Shown here: positions 27,869 to 37,582 of the stretch, piece by piece
Layout of the letters: each line of letters starts with the position of its first letter
Numbering within the stretch: position 1 is the stretch's first letter
Assembly: GCA_934130355.1 (NCBI GenBank)
Contig: CAKOXV010000001.1
Location: 1-64,000 of the forward strand
Reading direction: 5' to 3'
DNA from: an uncultured Clostridia bacterium
GTDB taxonomy: Bacteria; Bacillota; Clostridia; TANB77; CAG-508
Length of the DNA stretch: 64,000 bases
Notes under the pieces: model-generated
Database searches by the model: none
The model's input: the letters and a program-made list of their open reading frames with translations, nothing else
What the model was told of the DNA's origin: nothing
Translations under genes and position numbers: made by a program

Positions 27869-30190
27869 TTATTCTTCTTTCTTTTTCTTAAAATTAACAA
27901 CAATTGCATTTTCATTATCAAATTCAAAAGTAGCATCTGTTGTATCTGTTTGTATAGGATTTGCTTCATCATTTTCATCAGTAAAATTTACATGTTGATA
28001 ATCAAATTTAGGTTTACCAACTTTTGTTTCATCCTCGCCAGTTACACCTGATGTAAATTTTGTAAAATTGTATTTTTTAACTGGTTGTTCTTCTTTATAT
28101 TTAGAACCTATAAAGTTAAACACACCTTCACCAACTTCAAACTTTCCTGCTTCTGTTTTTAATTTAACAGCAGCATGTTTAAAATGTAATGATGCAAGTT
28201 TATTTGATGCAAAATAGTTTTCCCAGTCATATTTTACACCTCCATACTTAGAATCGTATTGTAATTTTTCCATATCCATACTGTTAGTATATTTCCATGT
28301 TCTTCTTTGTAAAAATTCTTTTTGCCACCATTCTAGTTCTTCAGGTACTCCATCACCCATAAAGATTTTGCTAGCACAGTTTGATAAAATAGTTTCTTTA
28401 TATTTCATTCTTGCTGAATTTCCTTCTAATTGTGCTAAGTTTTGTGCTGTAATTGTTGTTGCAACTTTATATTTACGATACATTGTGAATATTGCTTCTG
28501 TATCTTTACAAATAAAGTCTGGGAATTCATCTATGTAGCAGAAATGTGGTACTCTAGTACTTTCATTTCCTGGTCTTCTCAATACTGCATTTTGCATTGA
28601 TAAGATAAAGAATAATCCAAATGCTCTATGACTTGTTCTACCTAAATCTCCTCTACGTGTACATACTAATGTAATTTCTCCATTTCTTAGTGCATTATCA
28701 AAGTTTAAGTTGTCATGTCTATTACATAAAATTGTTTTAACACCTGGTAGTCTTAATAAATTGTCTAATTGTGCAGCTGCTAAGTAAATATATTTTTCTG
28801 TATCTGCTCTTCCTACACTGTCTTTGTAGAAATTCTTTTTGAAATATGCAAGTTGTATTGCATATTTATTAGCAAGTTCTTCGTTAGAATTCATTACTTC
28901 ACACATTTTTTGAACTAAATCAAAATTTGTAAGCATTTTTAGCATATCTTCCAAGTTTGGTATATTTCCACCATTTAATCTTGGATACATTTCTTTTAAT
29001 ATTATTGTAATGTTTTCAATTGCTTGAATTATAAAGTCTTCTCTGTATGCTTCTTCAATTTCTGGATGTGTATTTACATACATTCCCTTTAAAACTGATG
29101 AAATTGTTATTGCAATTTTTGAAACATCATCATACACGAATGGGTTTAAACCAATTGAATTTGTGCTTGCTGGATCAATTAAATTATATTTAATATGATA
29201 ATTTTTGCAAATATTTATTATTCTTGATGTTGTTTCAAAATCTGGTGATATTGATGTTATTCCTAAATCTCTATATGATATTTCATCACCTATTGTTCCT
29301 AATATCATTTTAGTCATATATGCTTTATAAACTGATTCTTTTCCAGATACAGGTTTAAGCATATTTAAATTAAAGTTTTCATTTAAATAATCATTGTCAT
29401 AAGGTCTATTTAGTACAGCAATTCCTGTTTTTAGTGCTGTATATCCCATTTCTTTTGCATTTGCTATATAAAATGCTTTTTTCTCAATATCTTTTGCCAT
29501 CATTGGTTCTAATATTAATGATGTTTTTCCTGTTCCAGAACCTCCAACAACTATTAAAGATTGATATCTACTTTTTTCTGTAAATGTCATTTTCTTGCCA
29601 CTCTCAAAGTTACTGCATAATACCATATCACATGTAAATGGTCCATGTCCTGCTTTAGTGTCTGATAAGCTTATTCCTTTATAATCCCAAATTGATCTTG
29701 TTTGGTCTTTGCTATCCATAACACCTAAACGTATGAATTTTATTATTCCATAGAATGTTGTTAATGGTAAGAAAATTGCTATTGCAGTAAATGCTGGCCT
29801 TATTAGTTCAGAAAAATTTGATACTAATTCAGTATATCCTGGTAATGAAACTAGAAATATCCAGGCAGCCATATTTAACCATTGAGTAAACATTGATATC
29901 GCAACAATATATAATGTTACAATATATGTAAAGAATAATGTTACTTTCATATTTTTTGATGATGCAAACTCTGATGATGGTGAAAACAAATATGCAAATA
30001 TTGGGCAAGCCATTGCTAATGTATATTGTATTGGTCCCCAATATGAAATTGATACTCCTGTGAATATCATAAATAACATTTCTACAATTCTATCTACTAC
30101 AATGTAAACTGAAAGCATTGTTAATATGTAAGTTGCAAAAGTATTTCTACTTGCATTTAATTTTTTTAAAAATTTATCTATTATCTTCAT
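27869..30190 (-). CDS. VirD4/TraG-like coupling ATPase, orphan
   Basis: A 773-residue protein of the type IV coupling protein / TraG-TraD superfamily. Four to five membrane helices lie in the first 165 residues. The P-loop VVGGSGTGKTS is at about residue 216. The Walker B/TraD-C part is RVPHFCYIDEFPDF, followed by the sensor-like ATTITAQNLAQLEG. The C-terminus (about 120 residues) is hydrophilic and acidic. Such proteins normally deliver DNA or protein to a type IV secretion channel, yet no relaxase, VirB4 or other T4SS gene is in this window. It is a single-gene unit with its own terminator. AAGGGAG precedes the ATG. Confidence 0.85.
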   Translation of the reverse strand: MKIIDKFLKKLNASRNTFATYILTMLSVYIVVDRIVEMLFMIFTGVSISYWGPIQYTLAMACPIFAYLFSPSSEFASSKNMKVTLFFTYIVTLYIVAISMFTQWLNMAAWIFLVSLPGYTELVSNFSELIRPAFTAIAIFLPLTTFYGIIKFIRLGVMDSKDQTRSIWDYKGISLSDTKAGHGPFTCDMVLCSNFESGKKMTFTEKSRYQSLIVVGGSGTGKTSLILEPMMAKDIEKKAFYIANAKEMGYTALKTGIAVLNRPYDNDYLNENFNLNMLKPVSGKESVYKAYMTKMILGTIGDEISYRDLGITSISPDFETTSRIINICKNYHIKYNLIDPASTNSIGLNPFVYDDVSKIAITISSVLKGMYVNTHPEIEEAYREDFIIQAIENITIILKEMYPRLNGGNIPNLEDMLKMLTNFDLVQKMCEVMNSNEELANKYAIQLAYFKKNFYKDSVGRADTEKYIYLAAAQLDNLLRLPGVKTILCNRHDNLNFDNALRNGEITLVCTRRGDLGRTSHRAFGLFFILSMQNAVLRRPGNESTRVPHFCYIDEFPDFICKDTEAIFTMYRKYKVATTITAQNLAQLEGNSARMKYKETILSNCASKIFMGDGVPEELEWWQKEFLQRRTWKYTNSMDMEKLQYDSKYGGVKYDWENYFASNKLASLHFKHAAVKLKTEAGKFEVGEGVFNFIGSKYKEEQPVKKYNFTKFTSGVTGEDETKVGKPKFDYQHVNFTDENDEANPIQTDTTDATFEFDNENAIVVNFKKKKEE

Positions 30191-30284
30191 ATTCTCTCCC
30201 TTTCATTTTTTTGAAAGCCTTATGTATATATTATCCTACAAAATCGTTAAAATTACAAGTTTTTTCAACAAATTTTACAAGTTT

Positions 30285-31136
30285 TTATATAATCACTTGC
30301 AAAATTAAACCTGATAAAACACCAATTGTATATAATATACCTACAATTTTTAAATTTTCTTTTAAATTTTTATTTGTTTTAAACAATACTAATACTCCAA
30401 CGCCCGCATTTACAGCAACTCCTGAAATCAATATAGGCATTGATATTACATTTTCTATAAATAATTCTGTTAATATTATTGATGATGCACAATTTGGAAT
30501 TAAACCTATAATTCCAGCTATAATAGGACCTAATATTGAGTTTTGACTTACAATACTTGCTATCGTATCTTCTCCTATCATCGTGATCACGCCATTAAGT
30601 ACTAAAGTTATTAAAAATATAAATATAACTATATTTAATGTATGTTTTATAGCTGAAGTTATAATTCCTTCTTCACAATGACAATGTTCTTCTTCACATA
30701 TTTCTTCAATTTTTTGTTCATTTTTTTCTTTTCCAATAATTCTTGCTATAGCATCAATAGAAAATCCTGCAATTATACCTATCAGTAATTTTATTGCCAA
30801 TATAGACAATATTGTAGTTGCAGGAACAGCTTCTGTTAACAAAATTGGTAACATCTCATCAGAAGTGGTTAAATAAACTGATATTAATGTTCCTAATGTT
30901 ATTACTCTAGCAGCATATAAATTAGTTGCAGATACAGAAAATCCACATTGTGGAAAAATTCCAACAATGGCACCTAGTAGAGGTCCAAATTTTCCTGATT
31001 TTTGAATTGTATCTTTAACTTTTTCACTTGTTTTATGTTCTATATATTCCATTATTAAATATGTTATAAATAAAAATGGTAATAATTTTAATGTATCTAA
31101 TGAAGTTTCTTTTAAAATATCCAATAATACTTGCAT
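30285..31136 (-). CDS. Putative heavy-metal/manganese exporter (ArsP_2-like permease)
   Basis: A 283-residue polytopic membrane protein. Two repeated halves each have a cysteine-containing motif: GIFPQCGFSVSATNLYA and GLIPNCASSIILTELFI. This inverted-repeat architecture with P-Q/N-C motifs matches the ArsP_2 / putative 10-TM metal exporter family, often called putative manganese transporter. A short Cys/His/Glu-rich loop (EEICEEEHCHCEEG) in the middle could bind metal. It is the last gene of a trpS-obgE-nudix-permease run on the minus strand. The substrate is inferred. Confidence 0.75.
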   Translation of the reverse strand: MQVLLDILKETSLDTLKLLPFLFITYLIMEYIEHKTSEKVKDTIQKSGKFGPLLGAIVGIFPQCGFSVSATNLYAARVITLGTLISVYLTTSDEMLPILLTEAVPATTILSILAIKLLIGIIAGFSIDAIARIIGKEKNEQKIEEICEEEHCHCEEGIITSAIKHTLNIVIFIFLITLVLNGVITMIGEDTIASIVSQNSILGPIIAGIIGLIPNCASSIILTELFIENVISMPILISGVAVNAGVGVLVLFKTNKNLKENLKIVGILYTIGVLSGLILQVII

Positions 31137-31148
31137 TATTTTTCCTTT

Positions 31149-31598
31149 CTAAACCTTTCCTTCTTTTATATCTTTAACAAATTTTTCTTTAATTTCATAA
31201 GGAAGTAATGTTATTTTCTCAACATCCTCTCTTTTCACTATTTCAGGAATATATTTTCCTCTATGTGCATATTTAGGATCACCTGAAAATTCTGGACCAG
31301 TTCCAGTCCCAAATTTTCCCCCAATATACCTACATAAAAAGAAATATTCCATTTTATTTTGTTCTCCATTCTCTAATGTATATAATAACTTTTCGACTTC
31401 TACATCTATTCCAAATTCCTCTTTTATTTCCCTTATAGCTCCTTCTTCAAATGTTTCTTCACCTTCACGTCCACCTCCAGGAAATGTATAGTATTCACCA
31501 ATAGGATGGTTTTGCACTCCAATTCTATGCATAAATGCAAAACCATCTTGTAGTGGCACTATTCCAGCTAGACGAATTCTTATTTCTTTATTTTCCAT
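31149..31598 (-). CDS. Nudix hydrolase
   Basis: A 149-residue protein with a complete Nudix box (GGGREGEETFEEGAIREIKEEFGID), i.e. Gx5Ex7REUxEExGU, at about residues 41-66. It hydrolyses a nucleoside-diphosphate-linked compound; the substrate cannot be read. AGGAGG precedes the ATG. It is 27 bp downstream of obgE. Confidence 0.9.
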   Translation of the reverse strand: MENKEIRIRLAGIVPLQDGFAFMHRIGVQNHPIGEYYTFPGGGREGEETFEEGAIREIKEEFGIDVEVEKLLYTLENGEQNKMEYFFLCRYIGGKFGTGTGPEFSGDPKYAHRGKYIPEIVKREDVEKITLLPYEIKEKFVKDIKEGKV

Positions 31599-31625
31599 AT
31601 TTTCCTCCTATTTTTTTCTTTCGAA

Positions 31626-32900
31626 TTATTCATACCATTCAAAAGTCCAATTAAGAACTTTAACCAAATCTCCTTCTTGTATTCCTTGTCTTTTTAATTC
31701 TTCCTCAATTCCGAGACTTTTTAAGTTTTTTTGGAAATAATACATTGACTCATTATCATCAATATTAATTCTTCCCATAAGTCTATTAATAGCTTTACCT
31801 TCTATAATAAATAAATCGTTTTCTTTTCTAACTGTAAATTCATCTTTATCATCTTCCAAAGTGTAAACTACTCTTTCTTCAGGTTCTACAATTTCTTCTT
31901 TTGGTAAAGTTTTTAAAACTTCAGATACTCTATTTAAAAGTTCTTCAATTCCTTCTCCTGTTGCTCCTGAAATTTTGAATAACTCTAATCCTTCTTTTTT
32001 TGCAAGTTTTTCTAATTCTTTCAAGTTTGTATCATCTTGCATTATATCAGTTTTATTGGCTACAATTATTTGCTTTCTTTCACTTAGTTTTTGGCTATAT
32101 CCTTTTAATTCTTCATTAATAGTATAAAAATCTTGAACAGGATCTCTGCCTTCAATTCCTGATGCATCAATTATATGAAGTAACAAACGTGTTCTTTCTA
32201 CATGACGTAAAAATTGAATTCCAAGTCCTACCCCTTCACTAGCTCCTTCTATTATTCCTGGAATATCTGCAATAACAAAACTATCTCCGTTTTTTGTTTT
32301 TACCACACCTAAATTGGGTTCAATTGTTGTAAAATGATAATTAGCAATCTTTGGCTTTGCATCTGTTACAACTGATAAAAATGTTGATTTTCCTACATTA
32401 GGGAACCCTAAAAGACCTACATCTGCTAATAATTTTAATTCTAGTATAATTTCTTTTTCTTCTCCATCTTCACCAGCTTGTGCAAATCTCGGAACTTGTC
32501 TTGTTGCTGTTGCAAAATGTGAGTTTCCTTTTCCTCCGCGTCCACCTTTTAAAACAAGTTCAACTTGTCCTTCATTTGACAAATCTGCAACCACTTTTCC
32601 TGTCTCAGCATCTTTTATTATTGTTCCAATTGGGACATCTATATATAAATCTTCGCCAGCTTTACCATATTTGTTTCCACCACTTCCATTTTCACCATTT
32701 GGTGCTTTGAATTTTTTAGTAAATCTAAAATCAATTAATGTATTTGCATTTGGGTCAACTCTGAAATAGATACTTCCACCTCTTCCGCCGTCTCCACCGT
32801 CTGGTCCACCAGCAGCAACATATTTTTCTCTTCTGAATGTTATTGCTCCGTCCCCACCATTTCCTGATTTTATTACTATTTTTGCATAATCTGTAAACAT
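31626..32900 (-). CDS. obgE: GTPase ObgE/CgtA
   Basis: Ribosome-associated GTPase involved in 50S maturation and stress control. The Gly-rich Obg fold (about residues 1-158, with GGDGGRGGS and KGGRGGKGNSHFA) is followed by the G-domain (GFPNVGKSTFL, DIPGIIEGA, NKTD) and a C-terminal OCT domain (from about residue 345). The length of 424 is normal. AAGGAG precedes the ATG. It is 26 bp downstream of trpS. Confidence 0.95.
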   Translation of the reverse strand: MFTDYAKIVIKSGNGGDGAITFRREKYVAAGGPDGGDGGRGGSIYFRVDPNANTLIDFRFTKKFKAPNGENGSGGNKYGKAGEDLYIDVPIGTIIKDAETGKVVADLSNEGQVELVLKGGRGGKGNSHFATATRQVPRFAQAGEDGEEKEIILELKLLADVGLLGFPNVGKSTFLSVVTDAKPKIANYHFTTIEPNLGVVKTKNGDSFVIADIPGIIEGASEGVGLGIQFLRHVERTRLLLHIIDASGIEGRDPVQDFYTINEELKGYSQKLSERKQIIVANKTDIMQDDTNLKELEKLAKKEGLELFKISGATGEGIEELLNRVSEVLKTLPKEEIVEPEERVVYTLEDDKDEFTVRKENDLFIIEGKAINRLMGRINIDDNESMYYFQKNLKSLGIEEELKRQGIQEGDLVKVLNWTFEWYE

Positions 32901-32926
32901 TTTTTCACTCCTTAATTATCATTTTT

Positions 32927-33937
32927 TTATTCAAAATAATTTAGCATCATTGCTTCTTTCACTTTTTTCATTGTTTCTTTTGCTGTTTTTCTTGCTCTTT
33001 CAGTTCCATCTATTAGAATTTGATTAACTAATTCTGGATGTTGTTCATAATATTTTCTTTTTTCTCTCATTGGTTCTAGAGTGTCGTTTATATTTTTAGC
33101 CAATTGTTTTTTACAAGCTACACAACCTCTTTTACCAGCTCTACATTCTTCACAAACTGTTTTACATTCTTCCTCTGTGCTAAATAATTTGTGATAATAT
33201 GAAACCATACATACATCAGGATTTCCTAAATCATCTTTTTTTATTCTGTTAGGATCTGTTACAGCACTCATTACTTTTTTATTTACTTCTTCAACTGTAT
33301 CTGATAAGTAAATTGCATTTCCTAATGATTTACCCATTTTTTCATTTCCATCTAATCCTTTAATTCTTTTTTCTTTAGATAGAACTGCTTCTGGTTCTGC
33401 TAATACATCTCCATATATACTATTAAACTTTCTTACAATTTCTCTACATTGTTCAATCAGTGGCAATTGGTCTTCTCCTACAGGCACAACTGTTCCATTC
33501 ATTACTGTTATATCAGCTGCTTGATTTACCGGATAACCTAAAAATCCATAAGTTACACTTTCTCCAAACAAATCTCTTTTTTGTGCAATTTCTGTTTTTA
33601 CAGTAGGATTTCTTTCTAATCTAGCCACTGTTACTAAATTTGAATAAAAAACTGTTAGTTCCGCTGTTTCTGGTATCATTGATTGTATATAAATTGTTGT
33701 TTTTTCTGGGTCAATTCCAACAGATAAGTAATCCATTACAACTTCTCTTACATTTTTTCTTACTTTTTCAGGATTGTTAAAATTATCTGTTAAAGCTTGG
33801 ACATCTGCAACTAAAATATATGGTTCATATTCTCCACTTTCTTGTAATTTTACTCTATTTTTTAATGAACCAAAATAATGTCCTATATGTAATCTACCAG
33901 TTGGTCTATCTCCTGTTACTATTCTTTTTTTATCCAT
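32927..33937 (-). CDS. trpS: Tryptophanyl-tRNA synthetase
   Basis: Class I synthetase that charges tRNA-Trp. The HIGH-like motif is RLHIGHYFGSL (about residue 17) and the KMSKS-like motif is GNEKMGKSLGN (about residue 200). A cysteine cluster (CKTVCEECRAGKRGCVACKK) near residue 260-280 is seen in a clostridial subset and may bind a metal. The length of 336 is normal. No T-box sequence is visible in the gap upstream, which instead holds palindromic element copy 3. Confidence 0.93.
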   Translation of the reverse strand: MDKKRIVTGDRPTGRLHIGHYFGSLKNRVKLQESGEYEPYILVADVQALTDNFNNPEKVRKNVREVVMDYLSVGIDPEKTTIYIQSMIPETAELTVFYSNLVTVARLERNPTVKTEIAQKRDLFGESVTYGFLGYPVNQAADITVMNGTVVPVGEDQLPLIEQCREIVRKFNSIYGDVLAEPEAVLSKEKRIKGLDGNEKMGKSLGNAIYLSDTVEEVNKKVMSAVTDPNRIKKDDLGNPDVCMVSYYHKLFSTEEECKTVCEECRAGKRGCVACKKQLAKNINDTLEPMREKRKYYEQHPELVNQILIDGTERARKTAKETMKKVKEAMMLNYFE

Positions 33938-34084
33938 ATTATTTATTCCTTTCTAATTCAAATTATAATTTCCCTATTTTAACATAATAATTATACTATA
34001 TTTTTCCAAAAAAATAAAGCCTTTTTAATAAAAGACTGCATTTTTTGTTATTGATTAATACACTAAGCATATAACTGCTTGATT

Positions 34085-34378
34085 GCACAATTGCCATATA
34101 TATATATTGAAAACATTCCAAATTTTGAACAAGCTAAACTTTCACATAAAATCTAATAGTGCAAAAAGAGCCTCTTTCACTTAGTCCAAAAATTAATATA
34201 TTACTATGAAATAAAGCAAAGACCCCCGACGAAGACCCTAGCTATGTTTTTGCTATTGAATAGTAATATATTAATTTTTGACGTGAACATTCCTCTTTTT
34301 GCACTTAAGATTTTCTATGCTCAAATTTAGATGCGCAAAATTTTTCATTATTCAATATATATGATATGGCAATTGTGC
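34085..34378 (-). repeat. Long palindromic element, copy 3
   Basis: Intergenic imperfect palindrome between dnaJ and trpS, same orientation as copy 1. It has the shortest outer arms (GCACAATTGCCATAT paired with ATATGGCAATTGTGC). It belongs with subfamily A but carries paired substitutions: GTGCAAAAAG / CTTTTTGCAC where copy 4 has GTGCCAAAAG / CTTTTGGCAC, and AGCAAA / TTTGCT where other copies have GGCAAA / TTTGCC at the loop base. The apical loop is conserved. Confidence 0.9.
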
Positions 34379-34410
34379 TAAACTATACATTTAATTTTAA
34401 GCATATTATT

Positions 34411-35577
34411 TTATCCAAAAATCCCTTTTTTCTTAATTGGTGGTTGCTCATTCATAGTTATAGCCAATTTTTCCATTAGTTCTCTTTGTTCTTTATTAAG
34501 TCTTTTTGGAGTTTGAACTGTAACCACAAACACAAAATTTCCTCTTATAGAAGAATTTATAGATGTAAATCCTCTTTCTCTAATTGTAAACTTTGTGCCT
34601 GTTTGAGTTCCATCTGGAATTGTAAATTTTTCCACACTTCCATCAACCATTGGAATTTTTAATTCTGCTCCTAGTGTTGCTTGTGTTATAGTTATTGGTA
34701 CTTCACAAAATACAGTTGTTCCTTGTCTTGTAAACACATTACTCTTACGGACTTTTACTGTTATGTATAAATCTCCTTTAGGTCCGCCTTTTTCACCAGG
34801 TTCTCCTTCTCCTCTTAATACTACAGTTTGACTATCATCTATTCCTGCTGGAATTTTTACTTTTAATCTAGCTTGTTTTCTTACTGTTCCTTTTCCTTTA
34901 CAGTTTTCACAAGGCTCTTTTATAATTTCACCAGTTCCATGACATGCTGTACACGTTCTTGTTGTTTGCATTTGTCCAAGTATTGTGCTTTGAACTTGTT
35001 TTACTGTTCCTGTTCCATTACATGTAGGACATTTTGTCACTGATGTTCCTGGTCTTGCTCCAGATCCATGACATACTGAACAAGTATCAGGTCTTGTTAT
35101 TGAAATTTCTTTTTCAACACCTAAAAAAGCTTCTTCAAAAGTAATCTCTAGGTTTAAATTTAAATCTGCACCTTTACGAGGTCCTCTTGCTTGTCTTGCT
35201 CCACTTGTTCTAGCTCCTCCACCAAAAAATGATGAAAATATATCTCCTAAATCTCCAAAATCTGAAAATCCGTCAAATCCTGATGAAGTATAAGAATAAT
35301 ATCCATTTCCAAAACCACCAGCATTTCCTCCGAAACCACCAAATCCTTGTGGATCTGTTGTTCCAAACTGATCATACATTTTTCTTTTTTGTGGATCTGA
35401 TAATGCTTCATAAGCTTCATTTACTTCTTTAAATTTTTCTTCCGCTTCTGCTTTATTATCTGGGTTAGCATCTGGATGGTACTTTTTAGCAAGTCTTCTA
35501 TATGCTTTTTTTAGTTCCTCATCTGTTGCTGTTTTAGAGACTCCTAATATTTCATAGTAATCTTTTTTTGCTGCCAT
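34411..35577 (-). CDS. dnaJ: Chaperone DnaJ
   Basis: Hsp40 co-chaperone of DnaK. The J-domain has YYEILGVSKTATDEELKKAY and the HPD motif in KKYHPDANPD. A Gly/Phe-rich region (about residues 75-120), four CxxCxGxG zinc repeats (CSVCHGSG, CPTCNGTG, CTACHGTG, CENCKGKG) and the C-terminal substrate domains follow. The length of 388 is normal. It is the last gene of the hrcA operon. Confidence 0.97.
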   Translation of the reverse strand: MAAKKDYYEILGVSKTATDEELKKAYRRLAKKYHPDANPDNKAEAEEKFKEVNEAYEALSDPQKRKMYDQFGTTDPQGFGGFGGNAGGFGNGYYSYTSSGFDGFSDFGDLGDIFSSFFGGGARTSGARQARGPRKGADLNLNLEITFEEAFLGVEKEISITRPDTCSVCHGSGARPGTSVTKCPTCNGTGTVKQVQSTILGQMQTTRTCTACHGTGEIIKEPCENCKGKGTVRKQARLKVKIPAGIDDSQTVVLRGEGEPGEKGGPKGDLYITVKVRKSNVFTRQGTTVFCEVPITITQATLGAELKIPMVDGSVEKFTIPDGTQTGTKFTIRERGFTSINSSIRGNFVFVVTVQTPKRLNKEQRELMEKLAITMNEQPPIKKKGIFG

Positions 35578-35610
35578 CTTTTTTCACCTCTCTATTTCAT
35601 AACATTAACG

Positions 35611-35638
35611 TACAGGCAGGTAATTTTCGCCTGCCTGC
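35611..35638 (-). promoter_or_regulatory. Hairpin between dnaK and dnaJ
   Basis: GCAGGCAGG pairs with CCTGCCTG around a short loop, without a T-run on the minus strand. It is more likely an mRNA processing or stability element than a terminator; it would allow higher dnaK than dnaJ mRNA. Confidence 0.55.
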
Positions 35639-35649
35639 ATTTTAGTTAA

Positions 35650-37506
35650 TTATTTGTTATCATCTTCAACTTTGTAATCTGCATCATATACAGTTCCATC
35701 ATTTCCGTTATTATCTGTTCCAGTTTCTCCATTGGCTTCTGTTGTTGCATTAGGATCTACTCCACCATTTGGATTTGCGTTTTTATATAGTTGTTCTGAC
35801 ATTTCATAAAATACTTTTGTAAGTTTTTCTGTTGCTTCTTTAATTGTATCTGTATTGTTTGTTTCAAGTGCTTTTCTTGTATTTTCAATTTCAGCTTCAA
35901 CTTTAGCTTTTTCTTCTCCGCTTATTTTGTCTCCTAATTCTCCTAATGTTTTTTCACTATTATATACTAGGCTTTCTGCATTATTTTTAACTTCAATTTC
36001 TTCTTTCTTTTTCTTGTCTTCTTCAGCATGTGCTTCTGCATCTTTAACAGCTTTTTCAATATCATCTTCTGTTAAGTTTGTTGATGCTGTAATTGATACA
36101 TTTTGTTCATTTCCTGTAGCCATATCTTTTGCAGATACATGTACTATACCATTTGCATCTATATCAAATGTTACTTCAATTTGAGGTACACCTCTTGGTG
36201 CTGCTGGAATTCCTGTTAATTGGAATCTTCCTAATGTTTTATTATATGCAGCCATTTCTCTTTCACCTTGTAATACGTGAACTTCAACTGATGTTTGACC
36301 ATCTGCTGCCGTTGAGAATACTTGTGATTTCTTTGTTGGTATTGTTGTATTTCTTTCTATTAATTTTGTAAATACACCACCATAAGTTTCAATACCTAAT
36401 GATAATGGTGTTACATCAAGTAATACTAAGTCTTTAACATCTCCTGACAATACACCACCTTGAATTGCTGCACCAATTGCAACACATTCATCTGGGTTTA
36501 TTCCTTTGTCAGCATCTTTTCCAGTTATTCTTTTTACTGCTTCTTGAACAGCTGGAACTCTTGTAGAACCACCTACTAATAATACTTTATGAATATCATT
36601 TGGTGTTAATCCTGCATCTTTTAATGCTTGGTTAACTGGTCCTGCTGTAGCTTCAATTAAATCTCTAATTAATTCTTCAAATTTAGCTCTTGTTAATGTT
36701 ACATCTAAGTGTTTTGGTCCTGTTGCATCAGCTGTAATAAATGGTAAGTTAATTTGTGTTTGTTGAACACCTGATAATTCAATTTTAGCTTTTTCAGCAG
36801 CTTCTTTTAATCTTTGCATTGCCATTTTGTCTGCTGATAAATCTATTCCATTATCTTTTTTGAATTCTGCTACTAAGTAATCTATTATTCTTTGATCGAA
36901 GTCATCTCCACCTAAATGTGTATTACCATTTGTTGCTAATACTTCAAATACACCATCACCAATGTCTAGTATTGAAACATCAAATGTTCCTCCACCTAAG
37001 TCATATATCATGATTTTTTGGTCTTGTTCTTTATCCATTCCATAAGCAAGTGCTGCTGCTGTTGGTTCATTTATAATTCTTAGTACTTCAAGTCCTGCTA
37101 TTTTTCCTGCATCTTTTGTTGCTTGTCTTTGACTATCACTAAAGTATGCTGGTACTGTTATAACTGCTTGTGTTACTTTTTGTCCTAAATAATTTTCTGC
37201 ATCTGTTTTTAATTTTTGTAATATCATTGCAGATATTTCTTGTGGAGAGAATTTGTCTCCTTCTATATTAACTTTTTCATTTGTTCCCATTTTTCTTTTT
37301 ATTGAGATTACAGTATTTTCTGGATTTGTTACTGCTTGACGTTTTGCTATTTGTCCTACTAATCTTTCTCCATTTTTAGAGAATGCTACAACAGATGGAG
37401 TTGTTCTATTTCCTTCTGCATTTGGTATTACTACTGGTTCTCCTCCTTCCATTACTGCTACACATGAATTTGTTGTTCCTAAGTCAATTCCTATAATTTT
37501 TCCCAT
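35650..37506 (-). CDS. dnaK: Chaperone DnaK
   Basis: Hsp70 chaperone. The nucleotide-binding domain shows IGIDLGTTNSCVAV, IYDLGGGTFDVSIL and VGGSTRVPAVQE. The substrate-binding domain includes DVTPLSLGIETYGG. The acidic, Asn/Gly-rich C-terminus ends DYKVEDDNK. The length of 618 is normal. It sits between grpE and dnaJ. Confidence 0.98.
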   Translation of the reverse strand: MGKIIGIDLGTTNSCVAVMEGGEPVVIPNAEGNRTTPSVVAFSKNGERLVGQIAKRQAVTNPENTVISIKRKMGTNEKVNIEGDKFSPQEISAMILQKLKTDAENYLGQKVTQAVITVPAYFSDSQRQATKDAGKIAGLEVLRIINEPTAAALAYGMDKEQDQKIMIYDLGGGTFDVSILDIGDGVFEVLATNGNTHLGGDDFDQRIIDYLVAEFKKDNGIDLSADKMAMQRLKEAAEKAKIELSGVQQTQINLPFITADATGPKHLDVTLTRAKFEELIRDLIEATAGPVNQALKDAGLTPNDIHKVLLVGGSTRVPAVQEAVKRITGKDADKGINPDECVAIGAAIQGGVLSGDVKDLVLLDVTPLSLGIETYGGVFTKLIERNTTIPTKKSQVFSTAADGQTSVEVHVLQGEREMAAYNKTLGRFQLTGIPAAPRGVPQIEVTFDIDANGIVHVSAKDMATGNEQNVSITASTNLTEDDIEKAVKDAEAHAEEDKKKKEEIEVKNNAESLVYNSEKTLGELGDKISGEEKAKVEAEIENTRKALETNNTDTIKEATEKLTKVFYEMSEQLYKNANPNGGVDPNATTEANGETGTDNNGNDGTVYDADYKVEDDNK

Positions 37507-37582
37507 TTTAATTTACTTCCTTTCTTTTATTTGTCAGTATAAACTGACCTTATATATAATTTTAAAATTAATAACTATTTAT

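Noticed and set aside
33938..34084. T-box upstream of trpS
   Set aside because: No AGGGTGG-type sequence or terminator pair is visible on the minus strand before trpS.
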